This document shows, one piece after another, positions 17,277-25,897 of a stretch of 64,000 nt of DNA. Source of the stretch: Corynebacterium efficiens YS-314. Lineage in GTDB: Bacteria > Actinomycetota > Actinomycetes > Mycobacteriales > Mycobacteriaceae. The notes beneath the pieces were generated by a model. That model was not told the origin of the DNA. It searched no databases and saw only the letters and a list, made by a program, of their open reading frames with translations. Each line of letters opens with the position of its first letter. Positions within the stretch are counted from its first letter, which is position 1. The stretch lies in assembly GCF_000011305.1 (NCBI RefSeq), contig NC_004369.1, positions 310,001 through 374,000 on the forward strand, read 5' to 3'. The position numbers and the translations under genes were made by a program.

Positions 17277-17725
17277 TGTGCTGACCGGGCCGATCGGGGG
17301 GTGCTGATCAGTTCCCAGGTCGGTCCGACGAGGGCGAGCAGGAGGAAACCACCTGCCGTTCCCGCCGCCTGCCACGCGGTGAATTCAGGCCCCAGGAAGG
17401 TGGTGACCACCCACAGCAGGGCCCAGGCCGCCATCATCAGGCCCCACCGGATGGCGAAACCGCGCGGGGCGCTCCCGGCGCGGATGGCCACCACGATGGA
17501 GAAGACAGCGAAGCTCAGGATCCAGGCCAGGGCGGTGGTGAGCAGGATGGCATGGGGGAAGTCGGTGGTGGTCCAGACAGGGACGCCGATGGCGTAGAGG
17601 GCGCTGCCCGCGCAGATGCCGACGAATCCGATCCAGCTGAGGGAGAAACCGGCGACGGAGTGTCGGAGTTTGTCGGCCCGGTCGAGCAGTTGCTGGGCAT
17701 CGTGGGGGTTGAGGCTGGTGTTCAT
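17273..17725 (-). CDS. Four-helix membrane protein, partner of the HTH regulator
   Basis: 150 residues: a hydrophilic start (NPHDAQQLLDRADKLRHSV), then four hydrophobic segments (about 28-47, 58-80, 92-111, 119-137). No named domain recognised. The palindrome-like CTTTCCATTCTAGAAAG at 17760-17776 lies about 35 bp upstream and may be the operator for the regulator encoded downstream. Confidence 0.75.
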   Translation of the reverse strand: MNTSLNPHDAQQLLDRADKLRHSVAGFSLSWIGFVGICAGSALYAIGVPVWTTTDFPHAILLTTALAWILSFAVFSIVVAIRAGSAPRGFAIRWGLMMAAWALLWVVTTFLGPEFTAWQAAGTAGGFLLLALVGPTWELISTPRSARSAQ

Positions 17726-17807
17726 GGCGGGGGCCTTCCGAAAAGGAGGGTGAGAAAGTACTTTCCATTCTAGAAAGTAGATGCCTCACCGTCAAGAGTC
17801 CGGGTGG

Positions 17808-20201
17808 TCACCCCTGCAGCAACGTCACTATCGCGCCCAGGAGTTTGATTGCCCCGGCCTTGTCCAGCGGATTGTTGCCATTTCCGCACTTGGGTGACTG
17901 GACACAGCTCGGGCACCCGGATTCGCAGGAACAGCTGCGCACCGCCTCGAAGGTGGCCTCGATCCACTCGCCGAACCGTCGGAAACCGCAGTCGGCGAAC
18001 CCGGCGCCACCCTCCATGCCGTCGTAGACGAACACGGTGGGGTACCCGGTGTCGGGGTGCAGCGCGGTGGACACCCCGCCGATGTCCCAGCGGTCGCAGG
18101 TGGCCAGCAGCGGCAACATGCCGATGGCGGCGTGCTCGGCGGCGTGCAGCGCGCCGGGGATATCGGCCGGGGCGATACCCATGGCGCTCAGGGCCAGCGG
18201 ATCGATGGTGTAGGCCACCGCACGGGTGTTCAGTTGCTGCGGGGGTAGGTACAGCGGCGTGGCATCCAGGGTGGTCCCGTCGGGCAGTTTGGTCACATAA
18301 CCGGTGACCCGGTCGGTGACCTCGACTGCCACATTCGCCACCCACAGGCCCCCGCCGGGGTTGAACACCTCATCCTCCCCGGGGGAACCGGTGATGCGGA
18401 TGTCGGTGTCACTGCGGGCAAAGGTGGTGTACTCCGGGTTCTCCGGTCGGGCGAGTGCCAGCTGCTCCTCGATGTCGAGTTCATCGATGACGAAGTGTTC
18501 ACCCTGGTGCAGGTACACCGCGCCGGGGTGGACCTGGGACATCGCGCGGGCGGCATCGATGGTGCCAAGCAGGCGGCCGTCGCTGATGTCCACGATCATG
18601 AACTCGGACCCCGATCCGCCCCGCAGATTCACCGTCTGGTGCGCGGTGTCCGGGGTGAGCTCCTGCCCATCCTGCAGGTCACCGGTCGGCCGGTGCGCTG
18701 CGAACCAGCCACGGGGACGCCGGCGCAGGAACCCCTCATCGGTGAGCTGCTCCACGACATCCTGGGCGCCGAAGGCCTCCACCTCGGCCTCGGTGAGGGG
18801 TTGTTCCGCCGCCGCGCAGTAGACATGGCCCCGCAGGATGTGGGGGTTGGTGGGATCGAACACGGCCGCCTCCACCGGTTTTTTGAGCAGGGCATCCGGG
18901 TGGTGGACCAGGTAGGTGTCCATCGGTTCATCGCGGGCGACCAGGATCACCAGGGAACCCTGTCCGCGCCTGCCTGCGCGGCCGGCCTGCTGCCAGAAGG
19001 AGGCGATGGTCCCGGGGAAACCGGCGGTGACCACGGCGTCCAGCCCGCCGACATCGATGCCGAGCTCCAGGGCGTTGGTGGTGGCGACGCCGAGCAGGGT
19101 GCCGTCGTCAAGCATGCGTTCCAACCGGCGACGGTCCTCCGCGAGGTACCCGGCCCGGTAGGGGGCCACGCGCGCGCCGAAATCCGGTCGGCCCAGCAGG
19201 GACAGCTCCTCCTGGGTGCGCAGGGCGACGATCTCCGCCTGACGGCGGGAACGCACGAAGGTCAGGGTGCGTGCGCCCTCGGCGATGAGCGTGCCCATCA
19301 GGTGGGCGGCCTCCGTGCTGGCGGCCCGGCGCACGGGTGCACCGTTTTCCCCCTCCGCGCCCTCGATGAAACCGGGTTCCCACAGCATCACGGTGCGTTC
19401 CCCGGTCGGGGCACCGTCGTCGGTGACCGCCCGCACCGGGGCGCCGATGAGGCGGGAGGCGTGGATCGCCGGGTCGGTGCTGGTGGCGGACGCCAGGATC
19501 ACCGTGGGGTGGGAACCGTAGTGGGCGGCGATGCGCAGCAGACGCCGCAGCACCAGCGAGATGCCGGCGCCGAACACACCCCGGTAGGCATGGCACTCAT
19601 CGACGACGATGAACCGCAGATGTCGCAGCACCCGCGCCCACCGCGCGTGGTTGGCCAGCAGCGAGGCGTGCACCATATCGGGGTTGCTGAACACGAACCG
19701 GGAGAGCTCCCGGATGCCGGAACGGGCCTCCGTGGGGGTGTCACCGTCATAGGGGGCGGGGTGGATGCCCGCGCCGGCCAGCTCCGGGGTGGCACGGATG
19801 AGCTCGGTTGTGGCGTTGAGCTGGTCCGATCCCAGGGCTTTGGTCGGGGTGAGGTACAGCGCGCACGCGGTCGGGTCGGTGGCCAGGGTGGCCAGGATAG
19901 GCAGCTGGTACCCCAGCGACTTGCCCGAGGAGGTGCCGGTGGCCACCACCACGTGATGCCCGGCCCAGGCCAGCTCGGCGGTCTCTGCCTGGTGGGCATA
20001 GAGCTTGTCGACGCCCCGATGCCCCAGCTGCTCACGCAACCCGGCGGGCACCCACCGCGGCCACGGGGTGAAGCGGGCTGATCGCGCCGGGAGGGTCACC
20101 ATGTGGGTCAGGGTGGATTCGGGGTGGCGGCGGGTGATGATCCGGCTGAGATCCTCACCGAAACTCGGGGCGGTGCTTCTGTGGGCGTCGGTGCCTGACA
20201 T
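17808..20201 (-). CDS. DEAH/DECH-box helicase with C-terminal DUF1998 Cys cluster
   Basis: 797 residues. Motif I is ATGTSSGKS, motif II VDECHAY, motif III SATS, the helicase C domain contains QQAGRAGRRGQGS, and the C terminus has the DUF1998 cysteine set CSCESGCPSCVQSPKC, a likely metal or Fe-S site. It is the helicase/secretion-neighbourhood family (Rv3649 type), related to the MrfA/Hrq1 group of 3'-5' DNA repair helicases. ATG 20201 is preferred to the frame opening at 20504 because MSGTDAH is a sensible start with an A-rich upstream and the longer part is not helicase-like. Why it accompanies Tad genes is unknown. Confidence 0.9.
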   Translation of the reverse strand: MSGTDAHRSTAPSFGEDLSRIITRRHPESTLTHMVTLPARSARFTPWPRWVPAGLREQLGHRGVDKLYAHQAETAELAWAGHHVVVATGTSSGKSLGYQLPILATLATDPTACALYLTPTKALGSDQLNATTELIRATPELAGAGIHPAPYDGDTPTEARSGIRELSRFVFSNPDMVHASLLANHARWARVLRHLRFIVVDECHAYRGVFGAGISLVLRRLLRIAAHYGSHPTVILASATSTDPAIHASRLIGAPVRAVTDDGAPTGERTVMLWEPGFIEGAEGENGAPVRRAASTEAAHLMGTLIAEGARTLTFVRSRRQAEIVALRTQEELSLLGRPDFGARVAPYRAGYLAEDRRRLERMLDDGTLLGVATTNALELGIDVGGLDAVVTAGFPGTIASFWQQAGRAGRRGQGSLVILVARDEPMDTYLVHHPDALLKKPVEAAVFDPTNPHILRGHVYCAAAEQPLTEAEVEAFGAQDVVEQLTDEGFLRRRPRGWFAAHRPTGDLQDGQELTPDTAHQTVNLRGGSGSEFMIVDISDGRLLGTIDAARAMSQVHPGAVYLHQGEHFVIDELDIEEQLALARPENPEYTTFARSDTDIRITGSPGEDEVFNPGGGLWVANVAVEVTDRVTGYVTKLPDGTTLDATPLYLPPQQLNTRAVAYTIDPLALSAMGIAPADIPGALHAAEHAAIGMLPLLATCDRWDIGGVSTALHPDTGYPTVFVYDGMEGGAGFADCGFRRFGEWIEATFEAVRSCSCESGCPSCVQSPKCGNGNNPLDKAGAIKLLGAIVTLLQG

Positions 20202-20522
20202 AGTGGGTAGTTTTTCGTTCTCAAAATCGGGGGTGGTTGGGCAATCACCCCCGCTGGTCATGGCGTTAAGCGGGGCTGACCTGCTGAAACTCAAGTTTAA
20301 CCTGGATATGACTATCGCCGGCGGGGGAAACGTGAAAGACTTGTCCGCAGGTCGCAGTTTCAGTGCGTAGTGTTTAACGCTCGCAAGGATAGACGCGGGC
20401 GTCGGCATTTCAAACTGTTGACGTTCGAACAACAACGGCCAGATGTCGCCGGATGTCCCACATGCTGTGGGACTCGGGGGTATCGAACCCGGTATTTTTT
20501 CCAATCAGTAAAGGTAAGACAA
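20202..20522. other. Divergent leader region between the helicase and cspA genes
   Basis: 321 bp. It contains TTGACG at 20418-20423 as a possible cspA -35 element and an AAAGG ribosome site at 20510-20514. A long untranslated leader is usual for cold-shock genes. No gene seen. Confidence 0.5.
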
Positions 20523-20726
20523 ATGGCACAGGGCACAGTTAAGTGGTTCAACCCGGAGAAGGGCTTCGGCTTCATCGCTCCCTCCGACGGATCCGCTGAC
20601 GTTTTCGTCCACTACTCCGAGATTGAGGGCAACGGCTTCCGCACCCTCGAGGAGAACCAGCTCGTAGAGTTCGAGATCGGCGAAGGCGCCAAGGGCCTTC
20701 AGGCACAGTCTGTTCGCGCAGTCTAA
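20523..20726 (+). CDS. cspA: Cold-shock protein, CspA family
   Basis: 67 residues with both nucleic-acid-binding motifs, KGFGFIAP (RNP1) and VFVHYSEI (RNP2). It is a single-stranded RNA/DNA chaperone of the cytoplasm. Codon choice is strongly biased, fitting high expression. It has its own terminator and sits upstream of topA as in M. tuberculosis (Rv3648c). Confidence 0.95.
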   Translation: MAQGTVKWFNPEKGFGFIAPSDGSADVFVHYSEIEGNGFRTLEENQLVEFEIGEGAKGLQAQSVRAV

Positions 20727-20742
20727 ACGCAGCTGAATCGAG

Positions 20743-20772
20743 AAACCGGTAACCATGGTTACCGGTTTTTTC
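20743..20772 (+). terminator. Intrinsic terminator of cspA
   Basis: AAACCGGTAAC (20743-20753) pairs perfectly with GTTACCGGTTT (20758-20768) around CATG, followed by a run of T. The remaining 409 bp to topA contain the small palindrome GAGGAA-TCT-TTCCTC near 20850 and presumably the topA promoter, but no gene. Confidence 0.92.
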
Positions 20773-21181
20773 GCATTTCACGGGGGAAAGTGATGCGGGG
20801 GAGTCTGGGGGACTCGTGCGCGCCGGGTGGAAAGTGTGCGTAATGTGTGCCAGAGGAATCTTTCCTCATGTTTGCAGGAGCCCCAGATAATACTGTGTAC
20901 GGTGTAGGGCAATGGTGAATGTGCCGAACAGTCCCCGCGCATGGTGTCGTGCTAGAGCGTCGTACATGGTGTGGCGGTGTGGTGGCCCGGGATCGCGGGA
21001 ACCCCATGAGGGGTGACGGATTCAGGGAAAGCTGCACCTGTGTGGTTATGCTTTTCAACAGAACTGGGCACCCCGGCACCCGACTGACATCGGGTGGGGA
21101 TGGTCGGTGAACAACAACGTAGAAACAGTGGTCCCGGAATCCATCAGGGGGCGCTGGAGTCAATGAGAGGGATGCAGCCCC

Positions 21182-24181
21182 GTGGCAGAACAACAGGGAT
21201 CGCGGAAGAAGAGTCTGGTCATCGTGGAGTCGGCGACCAAGGCCCGCAAGATCCAGCCGTACCTGGGTAATGACTACATCGTCGAAGCCTCGGTCGGCCA
21301 CATCCGTGATCTTCCACGTGGTGCCGCAGATGTCCCACCGAAGTACAAGAAGGAACCCTGGGCACGCCTGGGTGTGGACACCGAGCACGGTTTCTCCCCG
21401 CTGTATGTGGTCAGCCCGGATAAGAAGAAGAAGGTCGCGGACCTCAAGGCCAAGCTCAAGGAATGCGATGAGCTCCTGCTGGCCACAGACCCCGACCGTG
21501 AGGGTGAGGCCATCGCCTGGCACCTGCTCGAGGTGCTCAAGCCCCAGGTGCCGGTGCGCCGCATGGTGTTCAACGAGATCACCAAGCCCGCGATCCTCGC
21601 GGCGGTGGAGAACACCCGCGAGCTGGATGAGAACCTGGTGGATGCGCAGGAAACCCGCCGCATCCTCGACCGTCTCTACGGTTATGAGGTCTCCCCGGTG
21701 TTGTGGAAGAAGGTCATGCCACGCCTGTCGGCGGGTCGTGTCCAGTCGGTGGCCACCCGTGTCATCGTCGAGCGGGAACGCGAGCGCATGGCGTTCATCT
21801 CCGCGGACTACTGGGATCTGTCCGCCCAGTTCCGCATTGATTCCTCCGCGCAGGCGGATGCGGACAACCCCTCCACCTTCAGTGCACGTCTGGCCACCAT
21901 CGACGGCCAGCGTGTGGCCCAGGGCCGCGACTTCAACGACCGCGGTGAGCTGATCTCCGATGTGGTCGTGGTGGATAAGCAGCGCGCCGAGGCACTGGCT
22001 GAGGCGCTGCAGGGGCAGGAGATGTCGGTGGCCTCCGTGGAGGAGAAGCCGTACACCCGCCGCCCCTACGCGCCGTTCATGACCTCCACCCTGCAGCAGG
22101 AGTCCGGCCGTAAACTGCACTTCACTTCCGAGCGCACCATGCGCATCGCGCAGCGGCTGTACGAAAACGGTCACATCACCTATATGCGTACCGATTCGAC
22201 CTCCCTGTCGGAGCAGGGCCTCAAGGCGGCGCGTGCCCAGGCCCTGGAGCTTTACGGCAGTGAGTATGTCTCACCCACCCCGCGCACCTATGACCGCAAG
22301 GTGAAGAACTCCCAGGAGGCCCACGAGGCGATCCGCCCCGCCGGTGAAACCTTCGCCACCCCCGGTCAGCTGCACGGTCAGCTCGATGCGGAGGAGTTCA
22401 AGCTCTATGAGCTGATCTGGCAGCGCACCGTCGCCTCCCAGATGGCGGATGCCAAGGGTACCTCCATGAAGGTGACCATCGCCGGTGCCGCCACCTCGGG
22501 GGAGAAGACCGAGTTCACTGCAACGGGCCGCACCCTGACCTTCCCCGGTTTCCTGCGTGCCTATGTGGAGACCACCCCCACCGCCGATGGTCGCGATGTC
22601 GCGGACAACGCCGAGAAGCGTCTGCCGCGCCTGACCGAGGGTGATGCCCTGACCGCCACGGATATCACCGCCGATGGCCACAGCACCAACCCGCCGGCCC
22701 GCTACACCGAGGCCTCCCTGGTGAAGAAGATGGAGGACCTCGGCATCGGGCGTCCGTCCACGTATGCCTCCATCATCAAGACCATCCAGGACCGTGGGTA
22801 TGTCTACTCGCGTGGTAATGCGCTGGTGCCGTCCTGGGTTGCCTTCGCCGTGGTCGGCCTGCTGGAGGCCAATTTCACCTCCCTGGTCGACTATGACTTC
22901 ACCTCCTCCATGGAGGATGAGCTGGACAACATCGCCGCCGGCCGCGAGGGCCGCACCGAGTGGCTCAGCGGTTTCTACTTCGGTGATGCCGAGGCCGATG
23001 ATTCCATGGCGGAATCCGTCGCCCGCCAGGGTGGTCTCAAGGCCCTGGTGGACCAGAACCTCGAGCAGATCGACGCCCGGTCGGTGAACTCCCTGAAGCT
23101 TTTCGACGACGAACAGGGCCGCCCCGTCTTCGTCCGTGTCGGCCGGTACGGCCCCTACATCGAACGTGTCGTGGGCACCACCCCCGAGGGCGAGCCGGAG
23201 TACCAGCGCGCCAACCTCCCGGAGGAGACCACCCCCGATGAGCTCAGCCTCGAGGTGGCGGAGAAACTGTTCGCCACCCCGCAGGGTGGGCGTGAACTGG
23301 GCATCAACCCGGCTAACGGCCGCATGATCGTGGCCAAGGAGGGGCGTTTCGGCCCCTATGTCACCGAGCAGGTCACCGAGGATGAGCGCGCCGGCGCGGA
23401 GGCGGAGGCCGAGAAGGTTGTCGCCGCCGAGCGCAAGGCCGAGGATGAACAGCGCGCCGCCGATGGGATGCGTGCGAAGAACTGGGAGACCAAGACCGCG
23501 GCCACCCAGAAGGAAAAGCGCATCAACCAGCTGGTGGAGGAGACTCTCAAACCGGCGACCGCCTCGCTGTTCAGCGGCATGGAACCCGCCACGGTCACCC
23601 TCGAGGAGGCCCTCAAGCTGCTGTCGCTGCCACGGGAGGTGGGTGTGGATCCCAGCGATGGTGAGATGATCACCGCCCAGAACGGCCGCTATGGTCCGTA
23701 CCTGAAGAAGGGCACCGATTCGCGTTCCTTGAGCAGTGAAGAGCAGATCTTCACGGTGACCCTCGACGAGGCACGCCGCATCTACGCCGAGCCGAAGCGT
23801 CGTGGCCGCACCGCCGCGCAGCCACCGCTGAAGACCCTTGGTGACAATGATGTCTCCGGTAAGCCGATGACCGTCAAGGACGGCCGCTTCGGCCCCTATG
23901 TCACCGATGGCATCACCAATGCCTCCCTGCGCAAGGGTGATGTGCCGGAGTCGCTGACCGACGCGCGCGCCAATGAGCTGCTCTCTGAGCGTCGGGCGAA
24001 GGAAGCCGCCGACGGTGGTGCCGCGAAGAAGACCACCAAGAAGACAACCAAAAAGACCACCAAGAAGAAGACCACCAAGAAGACGACTGCGAAGAAAACA
24101 ACGGCCAAGAAGACCACCGCCAAGCGTGCACCCCAGACCACCAAGCGCGTGGTCAAGGCCGGTTCCAGGAAGCAGTCGTAG
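21182..24181 (+). CDS. topA: DNA topoisomerase I
   Basis: 999 residues. The Toprim domain begins LVIVESATKARKI and holds TDPDREGEAIAWHL; the catalytic Tyr is in ITYMRTDSTSLS; after the core come four repeats of the actinobacterial C-terminal domain (each with GRYGPY/GRFGPY and a TLEEAL/SLEVAE segment), then a tail of KKTTKKTT units rich in lysine that helps processivity in mycobacterial TopA. It relaxes negative supercoils. Start is GTG 21182. Confidence 0.96.
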   Translation: MAEQQGSRKKSLVIVESATKARKIQPYLGNDYIVEASVGHIRDLPRGAADVPPKYKKEPWARLGVDTEHGFSPLYVVSPDKKKKVADLKAKLKECDELLLATDPDREGEAIAWHLLEVLKPQVPVRRMVFNEITKPAILAAVENTRELDENLVDAQETRRILDRLYGYEVSPVLWKKVMPRLSAGRVQSVATRVIVERERERMAFISADYWDLSAQFRIDSSAQADADNPSTFSARLATIDGQRVAQGRDFNDRGELISDVVVVDKQRAEALAEALQGQEMSVASVEEKPYTRRPYAPFMTSTLQQESGRKLHFTSERTMRIAQRLYENGHITYMRTDSTSLSEQGLKAARAQALELYGSEYVSPTPRTYDRKVKNSQEAHEAIRPAGETFATPGQLHGQLDAEEFKLYELIWQRTVASQMADAKGTSMKVTIAGAATSGEKTEFTATGRTLTFPGFLRAYVETTPTADGRDVADNAEKRLPRLTEGDALTATDITADGHSTNPPARYTEASLVKKMEDLGIGRPSTYASIIKTIQDRGYVYSRGNALVPSWVAFAVVGLLEANFTSLVDYDFTSSMEDELDNIAAGREGRTEWLSGFYFGDAEADDSMAESVARQGGLKALVDQNLEQIDARSVNSLKLFDDEQGRPVFVRVGRYGPYIERVVGTTPEGEPEYQRANLPEETTPDELSLEVAEKLFATPQGGRELGINPANGRMIVAKEGRFGPYVTEQVTEDERAGAEAEAEKVVAAERKAEDEQRAADGMRAKNWETKTAATQKEKRINQLVEETLKPATASLFSGMEPATVTLEEALKLLSLPREVGVDPSDGEMITAQNGRYGPYLKKGTDSRSLSSEEQIFTVTLDEARRIYAEPKRRGRTAAQPPLKTLGDNDVSGKPMTVKDGRFGPYVTDGITNASLRKGDVPESLTDARANELLSERRAKEAADGGAAKKTTKKTTKKTTKKKTTKKTTAKKTTAKKTTAKRAPQTTKRVVKAGSRKQS

Positions 24182-24184
24182 ACG

Positions 24185-24899
24185 GTGACGGGGTTCATCG
24201 ACCGCACCCGGCAGGGTGTCCGGGCCCTGGTCACCGCGGTTGGTCGGGCGGGTCGCGAACCTGAGCGGGCCGCCTACCTGGTGGCCGCGGATACCAACAC
24301 CCTGGCGTCACTGCTGGGGTGGTCCCGGCTCAAAGAGACCACCAAACCCGCTCTCATGCCCCTGCTGGCCGGCCGCGTGTGGCGTTCCGGGGTCCCGGAT
24401 AAAACTGTCGGGATGATCGGCCTGGCCGGTGGCTGGGCAGGGGACCTGGCGTTGATGAAACCGGGTAACATCCGGGCCGGGGCCACCGGTTTCGCCGCCA
24501 ACCACGCGGCCTATATCTACCTTCTGCTCAACCGTGGTGCCCGCCCCAGCACCACCCGTGTGGCCATCCGTGCGGTGCCACTCGCCGCGGCCACCGCGCT
24601 GGCAGCCAGGAAGGCACCGGGACTGCTGCCGGTGGTGCTTGGCTACGGCGGACTGCTGGCCACCACCTCGGTGCTGGCTGATGATCCCGCCCTCATCAAT
24701 CCGGGTGAACCCGCCACCTATGGGCTCGGGCATGGGGGGCAACCTGTTCCTCATCTCCGATGCGGTGTTGTTTGTCCGAGAGGCCCTCCTGACAGCGGGA
24801 ACCCCGGCCGCGCGGGTCGCCGACGCCGCGGTCATGGGGACCTACACGGTGGCGCAGCTGTTGCTTATCGACGGCCTCTTCCCCCGCACCCACCACTGA
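24185..24899 (+). CDS. YhhN/TMEM86-family membrane protein with an apparent frameshift
   Basis: The first 180 residues from GTG 24185 show the YhhN pattern (KETTKPALMPLLAG, GGWAGDLALM, GFAANHAAYIYLL). Around 24727-24730 (CTCGGGC) the frame leaves the family: the original frame continues as Arg/Gly-rich sequence to 24904, whereas removing one G gives YGLGMGGNLFLISDAVLFVR and a hydrophobic end LLLIDGLFPRTHH stopping at 24899, exactly the expected YhhN C terminus. So this is a one-base insertion, real or a sequence error. Family members include lysoplasmalogenases. The gene starts three bases after topA. Confidence 0.75.
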
Positions 24900-24913
24900 C
24901 CTGAGCATGCAAT

Positions 24914-24951
24914 AACGGACCGCGACACCGTCCATGGTGCCGAGGTCCGTT
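24914..24951. terminator. Hairpin between convergent YhhN and Ltp genes
   Basis: AACGGACC (24914-24921) pairs with GGTCCGTT (24944-24951), with an inner CACC/GGTG pairing. There is no long T-tract. Its place between convergent stops supports a termination role. Confidence 0.6.
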
Positions 24952-24963
24952 GCCGGGGTGGGG

Positions 24964-25677
24964 TTAGAGGTTCGCGATGGCGAAATCGGCTTCCGCCGCG
25001 GTGAACTGCTCTCCGTAGGATGAGATGAGCTGGTCATAGATCGCACCGGGGGACATGTTCATGTTCTCCTGGTAGCTGCGTGCCTTCTCCAGGGCGTTGG
25101 CATTCCAGTCCGCGTCGATGGTGTCGATGGCGTACTGGGCCTGCTCCGGGGTGAACTGCTCTCCATAGGATGAGATGAGCTGGTCATAGACACCCAGTTT
25201 GGACATGTGCATCGAGTCGGAGTACGACTCCGCCTTCTTCAGGGCGTTGGCATTCCAGTCGGCCTCGACATTATCCACCGCGTACTGCGCCGCCTCCGCG
25301 GTGAACTGCCCACCGTAGGGTGAGGTCAGCTGGTCGTAGAGTCCCTGCCGGGACATGTGCATGGAGTTGGCGTAGGTATCGGCCTGGCGGAGGGCGGACC
25401 GGTACTCGGTGGGCACCGAGTCATCCGGTTCCGCAGCCACCGGAGCTGCCGCAGGGGCTGCCTCTGTGGCTGGGTTGTCGGGATTCTCCACCGACCGGGT
25501 GACGGAGGTGGTCACATCCCGGTCCATGGAGGCGGTGGTGGTGTCATCGCTGCCATCGCCGAGGCTGGAGAAGATGCTGATGGCGACGATGACACCGACG
25601 ATGCCGGCGCCCCACTTCATGCAGCCACCTTTCTTCTTCTTCGGTGCGGCGTTGTCGGGTGGGGATGGGGTGGTCAT
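24964..25677 (-). CDS. Membrane-anchored protein with three Ltp-type repeats
   Basis: 237 residues: Pro/Lys-rich start, KKKKGGCMKWGAGIVGVIVAISIFSS region with one membrane helix (about 20-37), an Ala/Pro/Thr linker, then three repeats of about 48 residues, each containing A-x-S-Y/D-T..MxMS..(A/G)(I/V/L)YDQL(I/T)S.YG.QFT..(A/E)A.YA. These are Ltp_lipoprotein repeats (PF07553). In Streptococcus phage TP-J34 the related lipoprotein blocks injection of superinfecting phage DNA; corynebacterial copies have no proven role. The Cys at the basic-hydrophobic border is not a standard lipobox. Confidence 0.82.
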   Translation of the reverse strand: MTTPSPPDNAAPKKKKGGCMKWGAGIVGVIVAISIFSSLGDGSDDTTTASMDRDVTTSVTRSVENPDNPATEAAPAAAPVAAEPDDSVPTEYRSALRQADTYANSMHMSRQGLYDQLTSPYGGQFTAEAAQYAVDNVEADWNANALKKAESYSDSMHMSKLGVYDQLISSYGEQFTPEQAQYAIDTIDADWNANALEKARSYQENMNMSPGAIYDQLISSYGEQFTAAEADFAIANL

Positions 25678-25897
25678 GGCTTGGGGCTCCTGATCTGTGA
25701 GGGGGCGGGTTGATGTCTCACTGATCAATGTAGGAGTCGCACCGGACATGACCGGGGTGGAAGAGAGCTGATAGAACAGGCAGGCTAACCACCCCCGATG
25801 GTGGTTGAGCTGCAGTAATGGCACCTATATCGCACCCTGCGGATTAGGCTGCAGGTTCGATAGGCGGCGGGGGCTGTCGGGCGTCGACAAGCTCTGT

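Noticed and set aside
23995..24180. Lys/Thr codon repeats at the topA end as a possible satellite
   Set aside because: They encode the known lysine-rich tail of actinobacterial TopA.
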